A stretch of DNA of 64,000 bases from Aequorivita sinensis (GCF_006346335.1 NZ_VDMC01000005.1:62001-126000); one strand, 5' to 3'; positions 1-11,608 are shown, counted from the stretch's first letter. The notes: generated by a model not told the origin, from the sequence alone. Made by a program: numbers and translations.

Positions 1-566
1 TCACTGTAAATATTTCTATTTCTAAAAATGATGTTTTTAACAGTAAGGTGACTTGAGAAATTTAAAAAATTATAAGAAAACCCTGCGTCTACATTAAAGT
101 AAGTACTACTCTGAATAATTCCACCAATAACAGGATCGAAGTCGGATAAATCAAAGCTTGTTTCATCCAATCTACCTTGAGTAATTCCCGCACTTAATCC
201 AAAAGATAATTGATTTAAATCAACTTCAGTTCTGGAAAACATAATATGATGCGCATAAGTTACATAGCCCCCGGTTTGCGAATGGTATCCATTTTTATCG
301 TTATACAGAATTAATCCAAGACCAGATTGTTCTCCTACTCGAGCATTAACACTCAATGTTTGCAAATTTGGTGCTTCCTTTTGATCAAACCATTGCTTTC
401 TAGCCGTTAGTCTAATCTTGTTATAATTTGCTGCACCCGCCATGGATGGATGAATAAGATATAGATTATCTGCAAAATAGTCTGAGTACACCGGAATTCC
501 ATCTTGTGAATAACCACAGAAAGAAACTATTAGTAGCAGTAAAATGGGGAATTGTTTAAATTTCAT
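1..566 (-). CDS. PorP/SprF-family type IX secretion membrane protein (N-terminal part, cut by window start)
   Basis: About 188 codons are visible, from an ATG at 566 to the window edge; a second in-frame ATG lies 6 bases upstream at 572. The product begins with a lysine, a hydrophobic stretch and a cleavage-like Ser-Gln, i.e. a signal peptide. The mature start reads YSDYFADNLYLIHPSMAG, the typical opening of PorP/SprF outer-membrane barrel proteins, and later segments (GLGLILYNDKNGYHSQTGG, HLTVKNIIFRNRNIYS) also fit that family. Proteins of this family assist the T9SS and often pair with one large type B-sorted surface protein. The giant gene directly upstream ends 91 bases before this start on the same strand, so this is very probably its partner, like SprF beside SprB. 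Family assignment is firm; substrate pairing is inferred from position. Confidence 0.85.
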   Translation of the reverse strand, partial: MKFKQFPILLLLIVSFCGYSQDGIPVYSDYFADNLYLIHPSMAGAANYNKIRLTARKQWFDQKEAPNLQTLSVNARVGEQSGLGLILYNDKNGYHSQTGGYVTYAHHIMFSRTEVDLNQLSFGLSAGITQGRLDETSFDLSDFDPVIGGIIQSSTYFNVDAGFSYNFLNFSSHLTVKNIIFRNRNIYS

Positions 567-657
567 GTGCATAAAATATTTGATAATGCGTAAGATAAAT
601 TGCCTGTTCTAATCTTCGGTAATTTACTATTTTTTGTTAAACACTTTATATTTTCTA

Positions 658-3600
658 TTAACGTTTTAAAGTAAAATGTCCTTTAAATTCTTTTAATTGA
701 TCGTCTTCTTTATATTCAACTCTAAACCAATAGTCACTAGATGGTAATGGTGTTCCATTATATGTTCCATCCCAACCTTGTTCTGTAGGGCTTAATTGCT
801 TCAATAATTTTCCGAAGCGATCAAAGATATATATTTTTGCCGTTGGGTCACTTGCACCAATGCCATAAATATTCCAAGTATCGTGATAACCATCTTCATT
901 TGGAGTAAAATACTGAGGATAATCTATTACACTTACTTCAAAAGTAACAGATCCGCAACCATTCACATCCTTAATAGTTATTAAGTGAACTCCAGGACTT
1001 ACATTTTCAAATATATTGCTAGTTTGAAATGGTCCATTATCGAGTTGATATTGATACTCTCCAATACCAGTAGCGAGCACTTCTATTATATGATTTCCTG
1101 CAAAAGCTCCATTACTTAAAACAGCCTCATAAGTAAGCGGTGGAGATGATAAAGTAACCGTTGTACTTGCTGTGGTTTCACAGCCTGTAGCAATTTCAAT
1201 AATTGTAACTGTATACACCCCTTCTTCCAAAGCAGTTATAGAAGGTCCGGTTTCTCCAGGCACTAGTACTCCATTTAAATCCCACATAAATGAATACAGG
1301 TTAGGGTCTAAACCAGTATCAATTACAGGAGGCGACACACTTCCCTCTTCCTCAGGAATCGGATTGCCATTTTCATCAACACATAATCTATATTCATCAT
1401 CAAAAACAATAGTTGGCAAATAATTCACTTTCAAAATCATTTCAACTACTGCATAACATTTCGGAATAAAAGTATTGCTTTCATTAGTAACCCTTACATA
1501 AATACGTTGTGGATTTATGATGTTTACATAAGGGAATTCAATTGCACCTTCTCCACTTTCGGCACCTTCAATTGTTTCATAGAAGGTTAATTGGAAATTA
1601 GCAGGATCTTGACCATCTAAAATTTCATTGTGAAGATCTTGCACTTGTGGATCTGTTAAATCGTATAAATCAAATTCTGTAAAACCATCACTTGGAGGAA
1701 GGTTGTCACAAACTACAAATGGTTGAGCTGGTGTATTTGCAAGTGCCTCTCGATTCACCTGAAGTTCGAAAGATTGATTGCCACCTACATAACATCCTGT
1801 TTCTGTGTTGAGAATACCTGTGTAAATAATCTGTGGGTTTATAGCATTGTTATTCGCATCTCTATTTTGATAAGTAGTAGTGTTTACAATTGCATTTGTT
1901 TGATTTTCTGCATCTACTATATCTGTATAAAAACTTACTTCAAAAATAGATAAAGACTGACCATTTAATATTTCATCAACCTTAGAATTTAAATTGAAAA
2001 TACCAATTCCGCTATCATTCGAGATACAAACTACATAGGGAGAAACCTCAGCCGTATCATCAGGAATTGGGTTTACGATTAGTTCCAATTCTACTATTTC
2101 AAAACATAGTGAAGTAGGATTGGTTGTACGAACGTAAATTGTTTGTGGATTACTTATGTTTTGATAAGCTGTTGTTTCCGCCTCTGGAATAGCATCGGTT
2201 TCTGAAACCGCATTTTCATAACTTAAATAATAATCTAACGTCCAAGTGGTGTTTCCATTCAGAATTTGATTATTGCGAGAAGTAAGGTCGAAAAGTTCTG
2301 TTTCATCATATGGTCCCGGAGGAATAATCAAGTTGTTATCGCAAAGCACTATAGGGTCTGGTGTAACAGGTTCTGGATTGCTTTTAACTCTTATGGTTAA
2401 TGTTGTAAAAGACAAACATCCGCTATCACTATCTTCTACTCTTACATAAAGCACTTGAGGATTAATAGCATTACCTGAAGTGTCAACATTTACATAAGCT
2501 GTATCTGGATTTATAGGGTTAATATTATCCTGAGCATCTTCTTCTGTAATAAAGTAAGAAACTCCATGTGTAAGTACTCCCCCTGTAATTTCACTATTTT
2601 TAACTGTAAGGTCAAAAGTTGTTATTCCGTCGTTTGCCTCACCTAAGTCATCACATAAAGACAATGGTGTTGGGTCTATTATTTGCACTCCATCTTGAAC
2701 TACAAGATCAAATTCGCCTAGCTTATAGCATTCCGTGACATTATCACTTAACCGAACCCATATTGTCTGTGGGTTGCTTGTGTTTGTATAAGATTCTGGT
2801 TGAGCTATAACATCTGTTCCTAAGGCTGCTGAAGCTTCCGATTCATGATACGTCAAAGTAAAATCACTGGTCGACTGACTGCCAAAAATTAGATCTTCCT
2901 GAACAGTAAGATCAAAAACAGCAAAATTATCATCGCCACAAAGTATTAAATCTGGTAAATCTTGAGGAACAATTGGCGTTGGATTAACGATAAGCTCTAA
3001 GGTAGTAACATCAAAACATCCTGTCCCGTCTGGTTCATCTTCAAAGGCTACTCTTACAAATATCGTTTGATTGTAAGCTATAATATTTTCATAAGGACTT
3101 TGTAATGGAAAATTACCTGTATTTGCATCCTGTAGTGTTTCGTGATAGCTAACATTAAGAAGTGTATTACCTCCGCTAATTTCATCACTCTTACTTTCTA
3201 AATCAAAATCGGAAACTATTCCATCGTTATCCATATCGCAAACAACTAATGGTGTTGGCTCTACAGGAACAGGAAGTGGGTTTACTATTAGATTAAACGA
3301 AAGCTCTGCCATACAATCCTGCTGATTTGAAATAGAAACAAATATTTCGTGGGGATTGCTTGTGTTTTGAAACGCTGTAGGGTTATCAATAGGAATATTA
3401 TTCGCTAAATCGTTTGCATCTTTATAGTACGTTACTGTTAATGTTGCATCATTATTAGTTATCAAAGGCGTATTCAATGTTAAGTCGAATGTAGATACCT
3501 CATCATTTGATGTACTTCCATTAACTTCATCATCGCAAAGTTCAAGATCTTCTGCCGTTCCCGAACCAGGGAATTCTCCAACTTCTAAATCAAAAGAAGA

Positions 3601-6600
3601 AACTCTGTAGCAACCAGTATTTAAATTTTCTAAGCGCACATATATAGTTTGTCCCATGCTAGAAAACTCATTTGCTTGCGTAATTTGATTAATACCGGTT
3701 ATGGCATCTGATTCAACTTCATAATAAGAAATTGGCGCAAAATCGGTAGGATTTTGAATTCCATAAACTGAAGAATTTTGAATTGTTAAATCAAAAATTC
3801 CAAATCCATCACCGTTTAAATCACAAACGATATATGGATCTAAAAAGTTAGCATCTGGCGCATCTGGCAATGGAATAACAATAAGTTGCAGTTGCACAAT
3901 GGCATAGCATTCAGATTCATTCTTCTCAACTCTTGCCCATACAGAATCATTAAAGGCAACAACGTTTGTATATAGGAAAGGAGCTACAATTTCACCTGCA
4001 CCCCCTACTTCAGCTTCTGCTTCGGTTGGGTAATATTTTACCGTTACGTCCAACTCTCCATTCATTATTTGGTTTGTACGCAAACTAAGGTCGAATTCTG
4101 CAAATCCATCACCTTCATCACAAAGTTCAAGTGGATCAGGAACAGCTGGAGTTGGCAACGGGTCTACCACTAATGTTAAAGTAACAAGGCTTTTACATTC
4201 AAAAGTATTTGCAACTCTTGCCACAATAGTCTGTGCATTTGTAATATTTTGATAAGCGGTTGGGTTAGCTATTGGATTATCGGCAGCTTCATCTGCAAAA
4301 GTTTCAAACCAGGTAACAACTAAATTAGGAATGCCTCCTGTTATCTCGTTATTTTTTGAAGTTAAATCGAAAGTACTTATTTGGTCAGTAGTTGTACTTC
4401 CATTTACAGTATCATCACATAAATGATAATCGACTGGTTCATTTCCTACGGGACTTGGCTCTACAATTAACTCCAACTCAACAATTGTATAACATCCCTG
4501 TCCTCCATTATTTGGAGTAGTGTTAGCTGCTGAACCAACTCCAAGAAAATAGATAATCTGGGTATTTGGAACTATATTTTGATAAGCAGTGGGGTTTGCA
4601 ATTGCTTGAGAGAAATCTGGATTTTCTAATGCTGAAATTCCAGCATCTATAGCATCTTGTTCTGATGCATAGTAGTAAATGTCGTATTGCAACGGATCAA
4701 GTCCGTTAAGTATTTCGTCTTGTTTAGTTGTTAAATTAAAAATTTCAAAACCATCGTTATTATCATCGCATATACGATACACTGAAGGTTCGTTTAGCAT
4801 AGGGCTGTCACGTACTTCAAGCTTTAACAAAACAGTTGTGTAACAAGTTGAATTCGGACTCTCTATTCTTGCATATACCTCGTCGTTATATGGAATAATA
4901 TTCTCGAACGGTTCTGGTAAAACCCCTTCGTTGGTTTGTGCATCTGATAAGGTATAATGATATGTAACTGTTAAAGTAGGATCTCCCCCTGTAATATCTT
5001 CGTCTGCATTATGGAGAAAAAAGTCTGTAAAACCATTGCTATCACTATCACATGCAACTAATGGATCAGGGTTTTCATTTACTACCTGAAGTGAATCAAC
5101 AGTGATTTCAACAGAGGTAGTTAAAAAACAGTCTGGATTTATAACTGTCTCAATCCTAGCAAAAATCGTTTCGCCTGGAACAGAAACTGGATAAACAATT
5201 GGAAGTGGATTAGCTCTTGTTTGAGCTTCATTTAAAGTGTTGTGATATGTAATATTAAATTCTGAAGCATTTTGACCGTCCAAAACAAATGCATCAAACT
5301 CTAATGGTAAATTTACATCCTCACTACCATTTTCATCTTGATCGCATAAAGCCATTGATGGAAGTACGCCTACGCTAATTGGAGTATAATAAATCTCAAA
5401 TTGTTCAAGGTCGTAACACATTTCCTGTGCTCTGTCATGAATACGCACATAGATTGTTTGTGGTGATGGCCCCACCATAGGGTAAGCCCCTGGTGTTGTA
5501 ATTGTATTTATGTTATTTTCACTATCTGAATATGTTTCAAAATACTTAACCTCAAAAACAGTTGAGTTTTGCCCACCTAAAACATTTACGTCATTCTGAG
5601 TAAGGTCGAAAAAATTTGTTTGGGTTCCATTATCGCACCTAAAAAGATCTAATGGTTCATGGGCGACAGCTTGCGGATTGATTGTGACAATAAATGCGGG
5701 TGATTCTTCCACAAAACAAGCGGCTTTATTACCACTTACAGTGTAAACCCCAGACTGGGTTACATTTATTGTAGGCGTATTGCCACCATATGGATTTCCA
5801 TCAAGAAACCAGTTATAGGTGTCTAAATCATTAAAATTAGCCGTTAATGTTTCTGTTTGACCTTCGCAGCTTTCGTTATTTCCTGTTATAAATAAACCCT
5901 GTGCTGCTAGATCTACTGTTTGCTCAAATTCATTATTTTCTTCATTAGTTTCTAAAACAATCCCCACCCCTGTTCCGTTGTCATCAACAACCGCTTTTAG
6001 CGTAAATATTTGAGGTGTACCTACTGGAATATTAAGGTTAATCGTTCCGCTTTCACTGCCATCAATTGGAAGTTCAATATTTGTTTGTGTTTGCCCTAAC
6101 AAAACTGCATCGGCATAAAATGCTATAGGAGTACCAGCTGGCAATGCTGCAGTACTGTTAATATTGTATACGGTATAGTCTACTTCTATAGTACTATCTG
6201 CACAAAGCACCCCAAGATTATCAATAGTTATGGTAGCATCTGGAAGTTCTGAATTTACGCTAGTAATGATATTATTTACCATTATCCAGTCTTGGTCTGA
6301 TGTAAGTTTAATTTCAATAGTACTATCACCAGGCTCAACGATTCCTACTAAATCGTAAAAATCCAGGTCCATATTATAATTTTGGGCATTTCCAGGAGCA
6401 CCAATATAGGAGTTGGTTCCGTTAAACGCATTATTTGAAGGGTTTAATGGCGGATCGGATATTAGTTGTCCATTGATGTATAAACTTTCTTGATTATCGA
6501 TAAACCTATCACCTTCCCAAGCAAGAAATCCAATTTTTGATAATTCATCTGAAGCTACAGAAATATCAGTAAGTGTTATTTCAATTGGATTCTCAAATTC

Positions 6601-7161
6601 GTTAACACCTTCAAGTCCGTCAAAAAGACTAATCTGATTTAATAAAATATCTGGATCGGTAGGGTCTTCATAAATTATATAGATGGCCCACCCTCCAAAG
6701 TTAGTACCACTACCCGAACCATTGGGAGGCGAACAGTAGTCAGACAGAATATTCATTACATCCAATCCAGAGAATGTATAAACTCCATTCCCATTAGCTA
6801 ACAATAAATTTGTAACATCTGCATAAGCTGCAAAATATGGTAGGTTTCTAAAAGTATGTGAAAAAGTTCTTTCAGCAGTTATTGCTGTTCCATTGATATC
6901 AACTTGGAAATCTCCCGGGCCAATTGAAGACCAGTATAGATGAGCGGAAACTAGGCTTTGGGTTGCAGATAAATTTAATGTTGCGCTGCTTTCTGAAAGC
7001 ATATCACACTAAGAACCACCGTTTTCAGCAGCATTTAAAGTATTACCTATAGCTGTAAAATCGTAACGCCCATTAAACTGTTGAAATAATCCTATTGGAT
7101 TCTGTTGAGAAAATACTAATAGAGGTATTAGAAAAAGTAAAGAGAGTATTAATTTTTTCAT
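658..7161 (-). CDS. Giant T9SS type B-sorted repeat adhesin, interrupted by one in-frame TAG
   Basis: Read from the ATG at 7161 this is a 2167-codon frame whose codon 51 (7009-7011) is TAG; without readthrough the longest open part starts at an ATG at 7002 (2114 residues). Codons 1-18 form a clear signal peptide (MKKLILSLLFLIPLLVFS). After the stop come a roughly 250-residue head, a CARDB-like domain (about residues 305-420), an Ig/PKD-like domain, 14 tandem units of about 100 residues (DNA about 1390-5670), a second PKD-like region, and a C-terminal gliding-motility/T9SS type B sorting domain (YFTPNEDGYHDTWNIYG to the final GHFTLKR). Each unit starts with a Cys-Asp-rich motif such as CDMDNDG and ends with a second Cys before a beta-strand. 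Expected location is the cell surface, exported through SprA. With the stop intact, the part carrying the sorting domain has no signal peptide. A -7 promoter element 19 bases upstream supports the 7161 start. Confidence 0.85.
7009..7011 (-). other. In-frame TAG separating signal peptide from adhesin body
   Basis: On the minus strand the reading frame from the ATG at 7161 runs signal peptide, QFNGRYDFTAIGNTLNAAEN, Gly-Gly-Ser, TAG, Cys-Asp, Met and onward for 2114 further codons with no other stop. No frameshift is needed to join the two parts, so a single base substitution explains the break. It may be a real nonsense mutation, a readthrough site or a sequence error. Confidence 0.9.
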
Positions 7162-7179
7162 AATTCGGTGTTAAGATAC

Positions 7180-7187
7180 CAAATATA
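7180..7187 (-). promoter_or_regulatory. -7 promoter element for the giant adhesin gene
   Basis: The minus strand reads TATATTTG, an exact match to the Bacteroidota -7 consensus TAnnTTTG, ending 19 bases before the ATG at 7161. No good -33 TTG was found at the usual spacing, so the call rests on the -7 element and position. Confidence 0.45.
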
Positions 7188-7219
7188 TTGAATGTTCTGA
7201 TTTCCTTTTTATAATTTCG
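7188..7219 (+). promoter_or_regulatory. Candidate promoter of the Nfu-like gene
   Basis: TTG at 7188-7190 is followed after 21 bases by TAATTTCG at 7212-7219, one mismatch from TAnnTTTG, about 33 bases before the ATG at 7252. It lies back to back with the opposite-strand -7 element. Confidence 0.4.
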
Positions 7220-7251
7220 CAAATTATTCCTAAAACTCTCCCCTTTTTATT

Positions 7252-8163
7252 ATGGAAATCGCCAAAACATCTAATCCTAGTATAGTAAAATTTGTGTCTG
7301 ATTCTTTTCTTACTAAAGCATCAAGTTATGAATTCAAAAATATTGATGAAGCTAAAAACAGCGTTTTGGCACAACAACTTTTTTACCTTCCCTTTGTGAA
7401 AACAGTTTATATTTCTCAAAACTTTGTTGCCATTGAAAAATACAATATTGTAGAGTGGGAAGATGTTCAAGAAGAGGTAGCAGAATCTATTTCAGAATAT
7501 ATCAAGTCTGGGAAATCTGTTGTTACAGAAGCTGAAGTTGTGGCTCCAAAAAAACTTCCTGTTAGTATTTATGCAGAAAGCACACCAAACCCAACGGTTA
7601 TGAAGTTTGTTGCCAATAAAACATTAGCGGAAGGTACTTTTGAATTTAAAAGTGTTGAAGATGCTATTCTTTCACCACTGGCACAAGCGTTATTTAACTT
7701 TCCATTTGTAAAAGAAGTTTTTATTAGCAACAATTATGTTTCAGTTACGAAACACAATATGATTGATTGGGAAGAAATTTCTATGGAAATTAGAGAGTTT
7801 CTTCGTCAATATGTTCAAGACGACAAACCTATTGTGAAAGATGAAATTACCAAGGCTTCAAATATTTCGAACAATATTGGTTCGGCAGATTCTTCTCTAG
7901 AAAAAGAAGACAAAAATTATTCGGATATAGAAAAAGAAATCATATCTATCTTAGACGAATATGTTAAACCTGCTGTAGCCAGAGACGGTGGAAATATTAT
8001 GTTCGACTCCTTTAACGAGAGTTCTAAAACCGTTAAGGTAGTACTTCAAGGAGCTTGTAGCGGATGTCCTTCATCAACCATCACTTTAAAAAATGGAATT
8101 GAAACCATGCTTAAAGAATTAATGAAAGGACAGGTGGAAAGTGTAGTTGCAATTAACGGATAA
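7252..8163 (+). CDS. Nfu/NifU-type iron-sulfur cluster carrier with two Nfu N-terminal domains
   Basis: The 303-residue product has two tandem Nfu N-terminal domains (about residues 8-95 and 112-195), recognisable by the parallel motifs NPSIVKF and NPTVMKF and by LAQQLFYLPFVK and LAQALFNFPFVK. A C-terminal NifU domain (about 225-303) carries the cluster-binding CxxC in GACSGCPSS (Cys269 and Cys272). The family binds a bridging 4Fe-4S cluster and hands it to apo-proteins in the cytoplasm. The duplicated N-terminal domain makes it longer than the usual single-domain form of about 190-200 residues. It stands alone, divergent from the giant adhesin gene, with its own probable promoter. The respiratory Fe-S proteins encoded in this window (ActB, QueG) are plausible clients, but that is inference. 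Confidence 0.93.
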   Translation: MEIAKTSNPSIVKFVSDSFLTKASSYEFKNIDEAKNSVLAQQLFYLPFVKTVYISQNFVAIEKYNIVEWEDVQEEVAESISEYIKSGKSVVTEAEVVAPKKLPVSIYAESTPNPTVMKFVANKTLAEGTFEFKSVEDAILSPLAQALFNFPFVKEVFISNNYVSVTKHNMIDWEEISMEIREFLRQYVQDDKPIVKDEITKASNISNNIGSADSSLEKEDKNYSDIEKEIISILDEYVKPAVARDGGNIMFDSFNESSKTVKVVLQGACSGCPSSTITLKNGIETMLKELMKGQVESVVAING

Positions 8164-8340
8164 TCTTTACTTTCTGAATTACTTGATAGCAATTTTATAA
8201 TTTATTTAGTTCATTCTCAACTTTTAAGATCAAGGTTTAACTTAATTTTCAGACTAATAATTCTTAATAACTGTATCTTAGTGTTTTATTAATTATCCCA
8301 CCTTGTTATTCAACGAGATGAGAACAAAAACTAAGTAATT

Positions 8341-8541
8341 ATGGCAGTATTAAAAGTAATTGAAATTCTTGCTAGCTCTAAAGAAAGCTGGGAAGATGCT
8401 ACAAGAAATGCAGTAAAAGAAGCTTCAAAGAGTGTAAAAAACATCCGTTCTGTTTATGTTCAAGAAAACAGTTGCGTTGTAGAAAATGGGGATGTAACTC
8501 AATTCCGTGTTAACGTAAAGATTACTTTCGAAGTTAAATAA
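8341..8541 (+). CDS. Dodecin family flavin-binding protein
   Basis: A 66-residue product matching dodecins in length and pattern: a short beta strand (AVLKVIEILASS), one helix with the typical SWEDATRNAVKEASKSVKNI, and two further strands ending KITFEVK. Dodecins form hollow 12-mers that store riboflavin or FMN and buffer free flavin in the cytoplasm. A strong hairpin terminator follows 20 bases after the stop, and 177 non-coding bases precede it, so it is probably a single-gene transcription unit. Confidence 0.92.
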   Translation: MAVLKVIEILASSKESWEDATRNAVKEASKSVKNIRSVYVQENSCVVENGDVTQFRVNVKITFEVK

Positions 8542-8560
8542 ATACTTCAGAAAATATTAA

Positions 8561-8596
8561 AAATACGCTTTTGAGCTTTCAAAAGCGTATTTTTGT
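8561..8596 (+). terminator. Intrinsic terminator of the dodecin gene
   Basis: A perfect 14-base stem (8561-8574 with 8579-8592) encloses a four-base GCTT loop and is followed by a T run. Confidence 0.9.
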
Positions 8597-8612
8597 TTTA
8601 TAAACTTCTGTA

Positions 8613-10718
8613 ATGAAGCTATTTTCTTCTATTTTAATTCTAGGTATTCTACTTGCCTGTAATACTTCTAAAAAAGACACTTTGGACACACATCTCTTTA
8701 CAAACGATTTAATTCACGAAACTAGCCCTTACCTGCTTCAGCATGCTCATAACCCTGTAAATTGGAAACCGTATAATGATGCAGCATTGCAACAGGCCAA
8801 AAAAGAAAAAAAACTCATCATAATTAGTATTGGATATGCCGCCTGCCATTGGTGTCACGTTATGGAACATGAAAGTTTTGAAGATATTGAGGTTGCAGAG
8901 GTTATGAACAAAAATTATATCTCGATTAAAGTAGATCGAGAGGAACGACCAGATGTAGATCAAACATATATAAATGCAGTTCAACTTATGACTGGAAGTG
9001 CGGGTTGGCCATTAAATGTTATAACGCTTCCAGATGGTCGACCTGTTTGGGGCGGAACTTATTTTCGTAAAAGTGATTGGATAAATGCTCTAGAGCAAAT
9101 TCAGGAGGTGTACAAAATAGAACCTGAAAAAATTATTGCTTATGCTAACAGGTTAGAACAGGGTATTAAAAGCATGGATCTAATTGAGTTAAATACTGAA
9201 GATGTAGATTTAACTCAGTTTCCAACAGCAGACATTATTAAAAATTTTTCAGAGAGATTTGATACTAAAAATGGTGGATTTCGAGGAGCTCCGAAATTTA
9301 TGATGCCTAACAATTTTGAATTTTTATTACGACAAGCTGTTGAGAGTAACGATGAAACCTTATTGAACTACGTTACTTTATCATTAGATAAAATGGCATA
9401 CGGTGGGCTTTACGATCAATTAGGAGGTGGATTTTCACGTTATAGTACAGATGAAAAATGGCACGTACCTCACTTTGAAAAGATGCTGTACGACAATGCC
9501 CAGCTTGTAAGCCTATATAGCAATGCCTATCTAGTTACTAAAAAGCCACTTTACAAAGAAGTGGTTGAAGAAACGCTAGATTTTATCGCCTTAGACCTCA
9601 CCAATAAAGAAGGAGGATTTTATTCATCCTTAGATGCAGACAGTAACAATAAAGACGGAAAATTAGAAGAAGGAGCTTTTTACGTTTTCACTCAAGAGGA
9701 ATTAGAAGATTTGCTAGAAGACGATTTTAAAATTTTTAGAGAGTATTACAATGTAAATAGCTATGGGAAGTGGGAACACAATAATTATGTTTTAATAAGA
9801 AAGAAAACAAATTCAGAAATTGAAAAAGAGTTTAATATTTGTCATGAAGCATTACAACAGAAAAAGAAAAGCTGGAAGCAAACCCTTTTAAACTATCGAA
9901 ACAATAGACCAAAACCAAGACTGGATGACAAAACACTTACTTCTTGGAATGCCATGATGCTAAAGGGGTATATAGATGCTTACAAAACATTCAACAATCA
10001 AGAGTATTTAGATATCGCTCTTAGGAATGCTGAGTTTCTTGCTAAAAATCAACATCAGAAAAACGGCACATTATTTCATAATTATAAAGATGGGAAAAGC
10101 ACAATTAACGGCTTTCTGGAAGATTACGCTTTTACAATTGAAGCTTTTATAAGTTTATACCAAGTTACCTTGGATGAAAAGTGGCTTAACATATCAAAAG
10201 AAATGACAGATTATTCAATCTTAAACTTTTTTGACGAGGAAAAACATATGTTTTATTTTACATCAAAAGAAGACCCAGTCATTGTTAGTAGAAATTTTGA
10301 ATATCGAGACAATGTCATTCCTGCTTCGAATTCAGTTATGGCAAAGAATTTGTACAAACTTTCAAAGTATTTTGATGAGCCTCGTTTTAATGAAATTTCT
10401 AAGCAGATGCTAAAAAATGTATTAGCAGAAGTAGAAAATTACCCTAGCGGGTTTTCTAATTGGTTAGATTTGCTTTCTAATTTTCAAAATAACTTTTTTG
10501 AAATAGTTGTTGTTGGAGACAGTGCATCTGAAAAAATTCAGGAATTCTACAGTCACTATCTGCCCAACACAATTTTAGCTGCAAGCAATGTAGAAAACAT
10601 TGCTCCTCTATTTAAAAATAGGTTCGTCAAGGATGAAACACTTATTTATATTTGCGAAAATAATACGTGCAAGATTCCAGTTAAGGATTCCGAAATTGCA
10701 ATTAAATCATTAAACTAA
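8613..10718 (+). CDS. DUF255 thioredoxin-fold lipoprotein (YyaL/SPATA20 family)
   Basis: The 701-residue product opens with a lipoprotein signal (LLAC, lipobox Cys16), so it should sit in a periplasm-facing membrane. The DUF255 thioredoxin-like domain follows (about 30-190), with [14 protein letters not shown], a CHWC active-site motif at 78-81 and the family signatures [10 protein letters not shown] and GWPLNV. The remainder is the alpha/alpha-barrel, glycosidase-like part of this family ([22 protein letters not shown]). Homologues are found in bacteria and animals, but the substrate is not established. The lipoprotein form separates it from the usual cytosolic version. The MscS gene follows after 24 bases and may be cotranscribed. 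Confidence 0.88.
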   Translation: MKLFSSILILGILLACNTSKKDTLDTHLFTNDLIHETSPYLLQHAHNPVNWKPYNDAALQQAKKEKKLIIISIGYAACHWCHVMEHESFEDIEVAEVMNKNYISIKVDREERPDVDQTYINAVQLMTGSAGWPLNVITLPDGRPVWGGTYFRKSDWINALEQIQEVYKIEPEKIIAYANRLEQGIKSMDLIELNTEDVDLTQFPTADIIKNFSERFDTKNGGFRGAPKFMMPNNFEFLLRQAVESNDETLLNYVTLSLDKMAYGGLYDQLGGGFSRYSTDEKWHVPHFEKMLYDNAQLVSLYSNAYLVTKKPLYKEVVEETLDFIALDLTNKEGGFYSSLDADSNNKDGKLEEGAFYVFTQEELEDLLEDDFKIFREYYNVNSYGKWEHNNYVLIRKKTNSEIEKEFNICHEALQQKKKSWKQTLLNYRNNRPKPRLDDKTLTSWNAMMLKGYIDAYKTFNNQEYLDIALRNAEFLAKNQHQKNGTLFHNYKDGKSTINGFLEDYAFTIEAFISLYQVTLDEKWLNISKEMTDYSILNFFDEEKHMFYFTSKEDPVIVSRNFEYRDNVIPASNSVMAKNLYKLSKYFDEPRFNEISKQMLKNVLAEVENYPSGFSNWLDLLSNFQNNFFEIVVVGDSASEKIQEFYSHYLPNTILAASNVENIAPLFKNRFVKDETLIYICENNTCKIPVKDSEIAIKSLN

Positions 10719-10742
10719 AAATTAAAAAACAGTAAAACATTT

Positions 10743-11597
10743 ATGGAAAAATTTAAGGACATTAATATTTATATCGAAGAATATGGTCAAAAATTAATTG
10801 ACTTTCTACCGAGTTTAATCGGGGCTATTTTACTTCTGTTTATAGGAATGTGGGTTATAAGACTTATAAATAAGGTAGTTAGAAAGTTTTTTGACAAAAA
10901 AGATTATGATCCTACTTTAGAAAACTTTATCGCTAGTTTAATTAACTGGGCCCTTAAAATTGTTTTATTTGTTCTTGTAGTTACCCAGTTAGGAGTAGAA
11001 TCTGCTTCGCTAGTCGCTATAATTGGTGCTGCTGGTCTTGCTGTTGGTTTAGCATTACAAGGATCATTAGCAAACTTTGCTGGGGGCATTCTAATTTTAT
11101 TGATGAAACCCTTTAAGGTTGGAGACTTTATTAGCGCTCAAGGTATTGATGGTACTGTAAAAGACATTAATATATTTAACACTAAGCTTACCACTTTTGG
11201 AAACCAACTCGCTATAATCCCTAACGGAAAGTTAAGTAACGACAATATAGTTAATTATACTTCTGAAGGTATTAGAAGAGAAAACTTAACCTTTGGTATA
11301 GGTTATGACGATAATATTAAAGAGGCAAAAGATATTTTGCTTAACTTAGTAAACGAACAAGAGGCTGTATTACAACTTGAAGATAAAGCACCTATGATTG
11401 TAGTTGCCGAATTAGGTGATAGTTCAGTTAATTTAAGTCTACGTTATTGGGCTAAAAATGAAGATTTCTGGAATTTAAGATGGTTAATTTTAGAAGAAGG
11501 AAAGTCTAGATTAGAAGCAGCTGGAATTTCAATTCCATTCCCACAACGAGATGTTCACCATTTTAATTTGGAAACACTTAACACTAATAAATCTTAA
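10743..11597 (+). CDS. Small-conductance mechanosensitive channel (MscS family)
   Basis: A 284-residue product of typical MscS length. It has about three N-terminal membrane segments (near 20-40, 65-85 and 90-115); the pore-lining TM3 is Gly/Ala-rich (AAGLAVGLALQGSLANFAGG). The beta domain begins at MKPFKVGDFI, and a cytoplasmic vestibule runs to FPQRDVHH. The family releases solutes across the inner membrane under hypo-osmotic shock. It sits between the DUF255 lipoprotein and a secreted protein of unknown function, with gaps of 24 and 11 bases, suggesting one operon. Confidence 0.95.
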   Translation: MEKFKDINIYIEEYGQKLIDFLPSLIGAILLLFIGMWVIRLINKVVRKFFDKKDYDPTLENFIASLINWALKIVLFVLVVTQLGVESASLVAIIGAAGLAVGLALQGSLANFAGGILILLMKPFKVGDFISAQGIDGTVKDINIFNTKLTTFGNQLAIIPNGKLSNDNIVNYTSEGIRRENLTFGIGYDDNIKEAKDILLNLVNEQEAVLQLEDKAPMIVVAELGDSSVNLSLRYWAKNEDFWNLRWLILEEGKSRLEAAGISIPFPQRDVHHFNLETLNTNKS

Positions 11598-11608
11598 TAT
11601 AATAAATC

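Noticed and set aside
8164-8340. Riboswitch (e.g. FMN) upstream of the flavin-binding dodecin
   Set aside because: The 177 bases are AT-rich and lack the conserved FMN-element blocks; only an imperfect -7 (TATCTTAG at 8274-8281) was seen.
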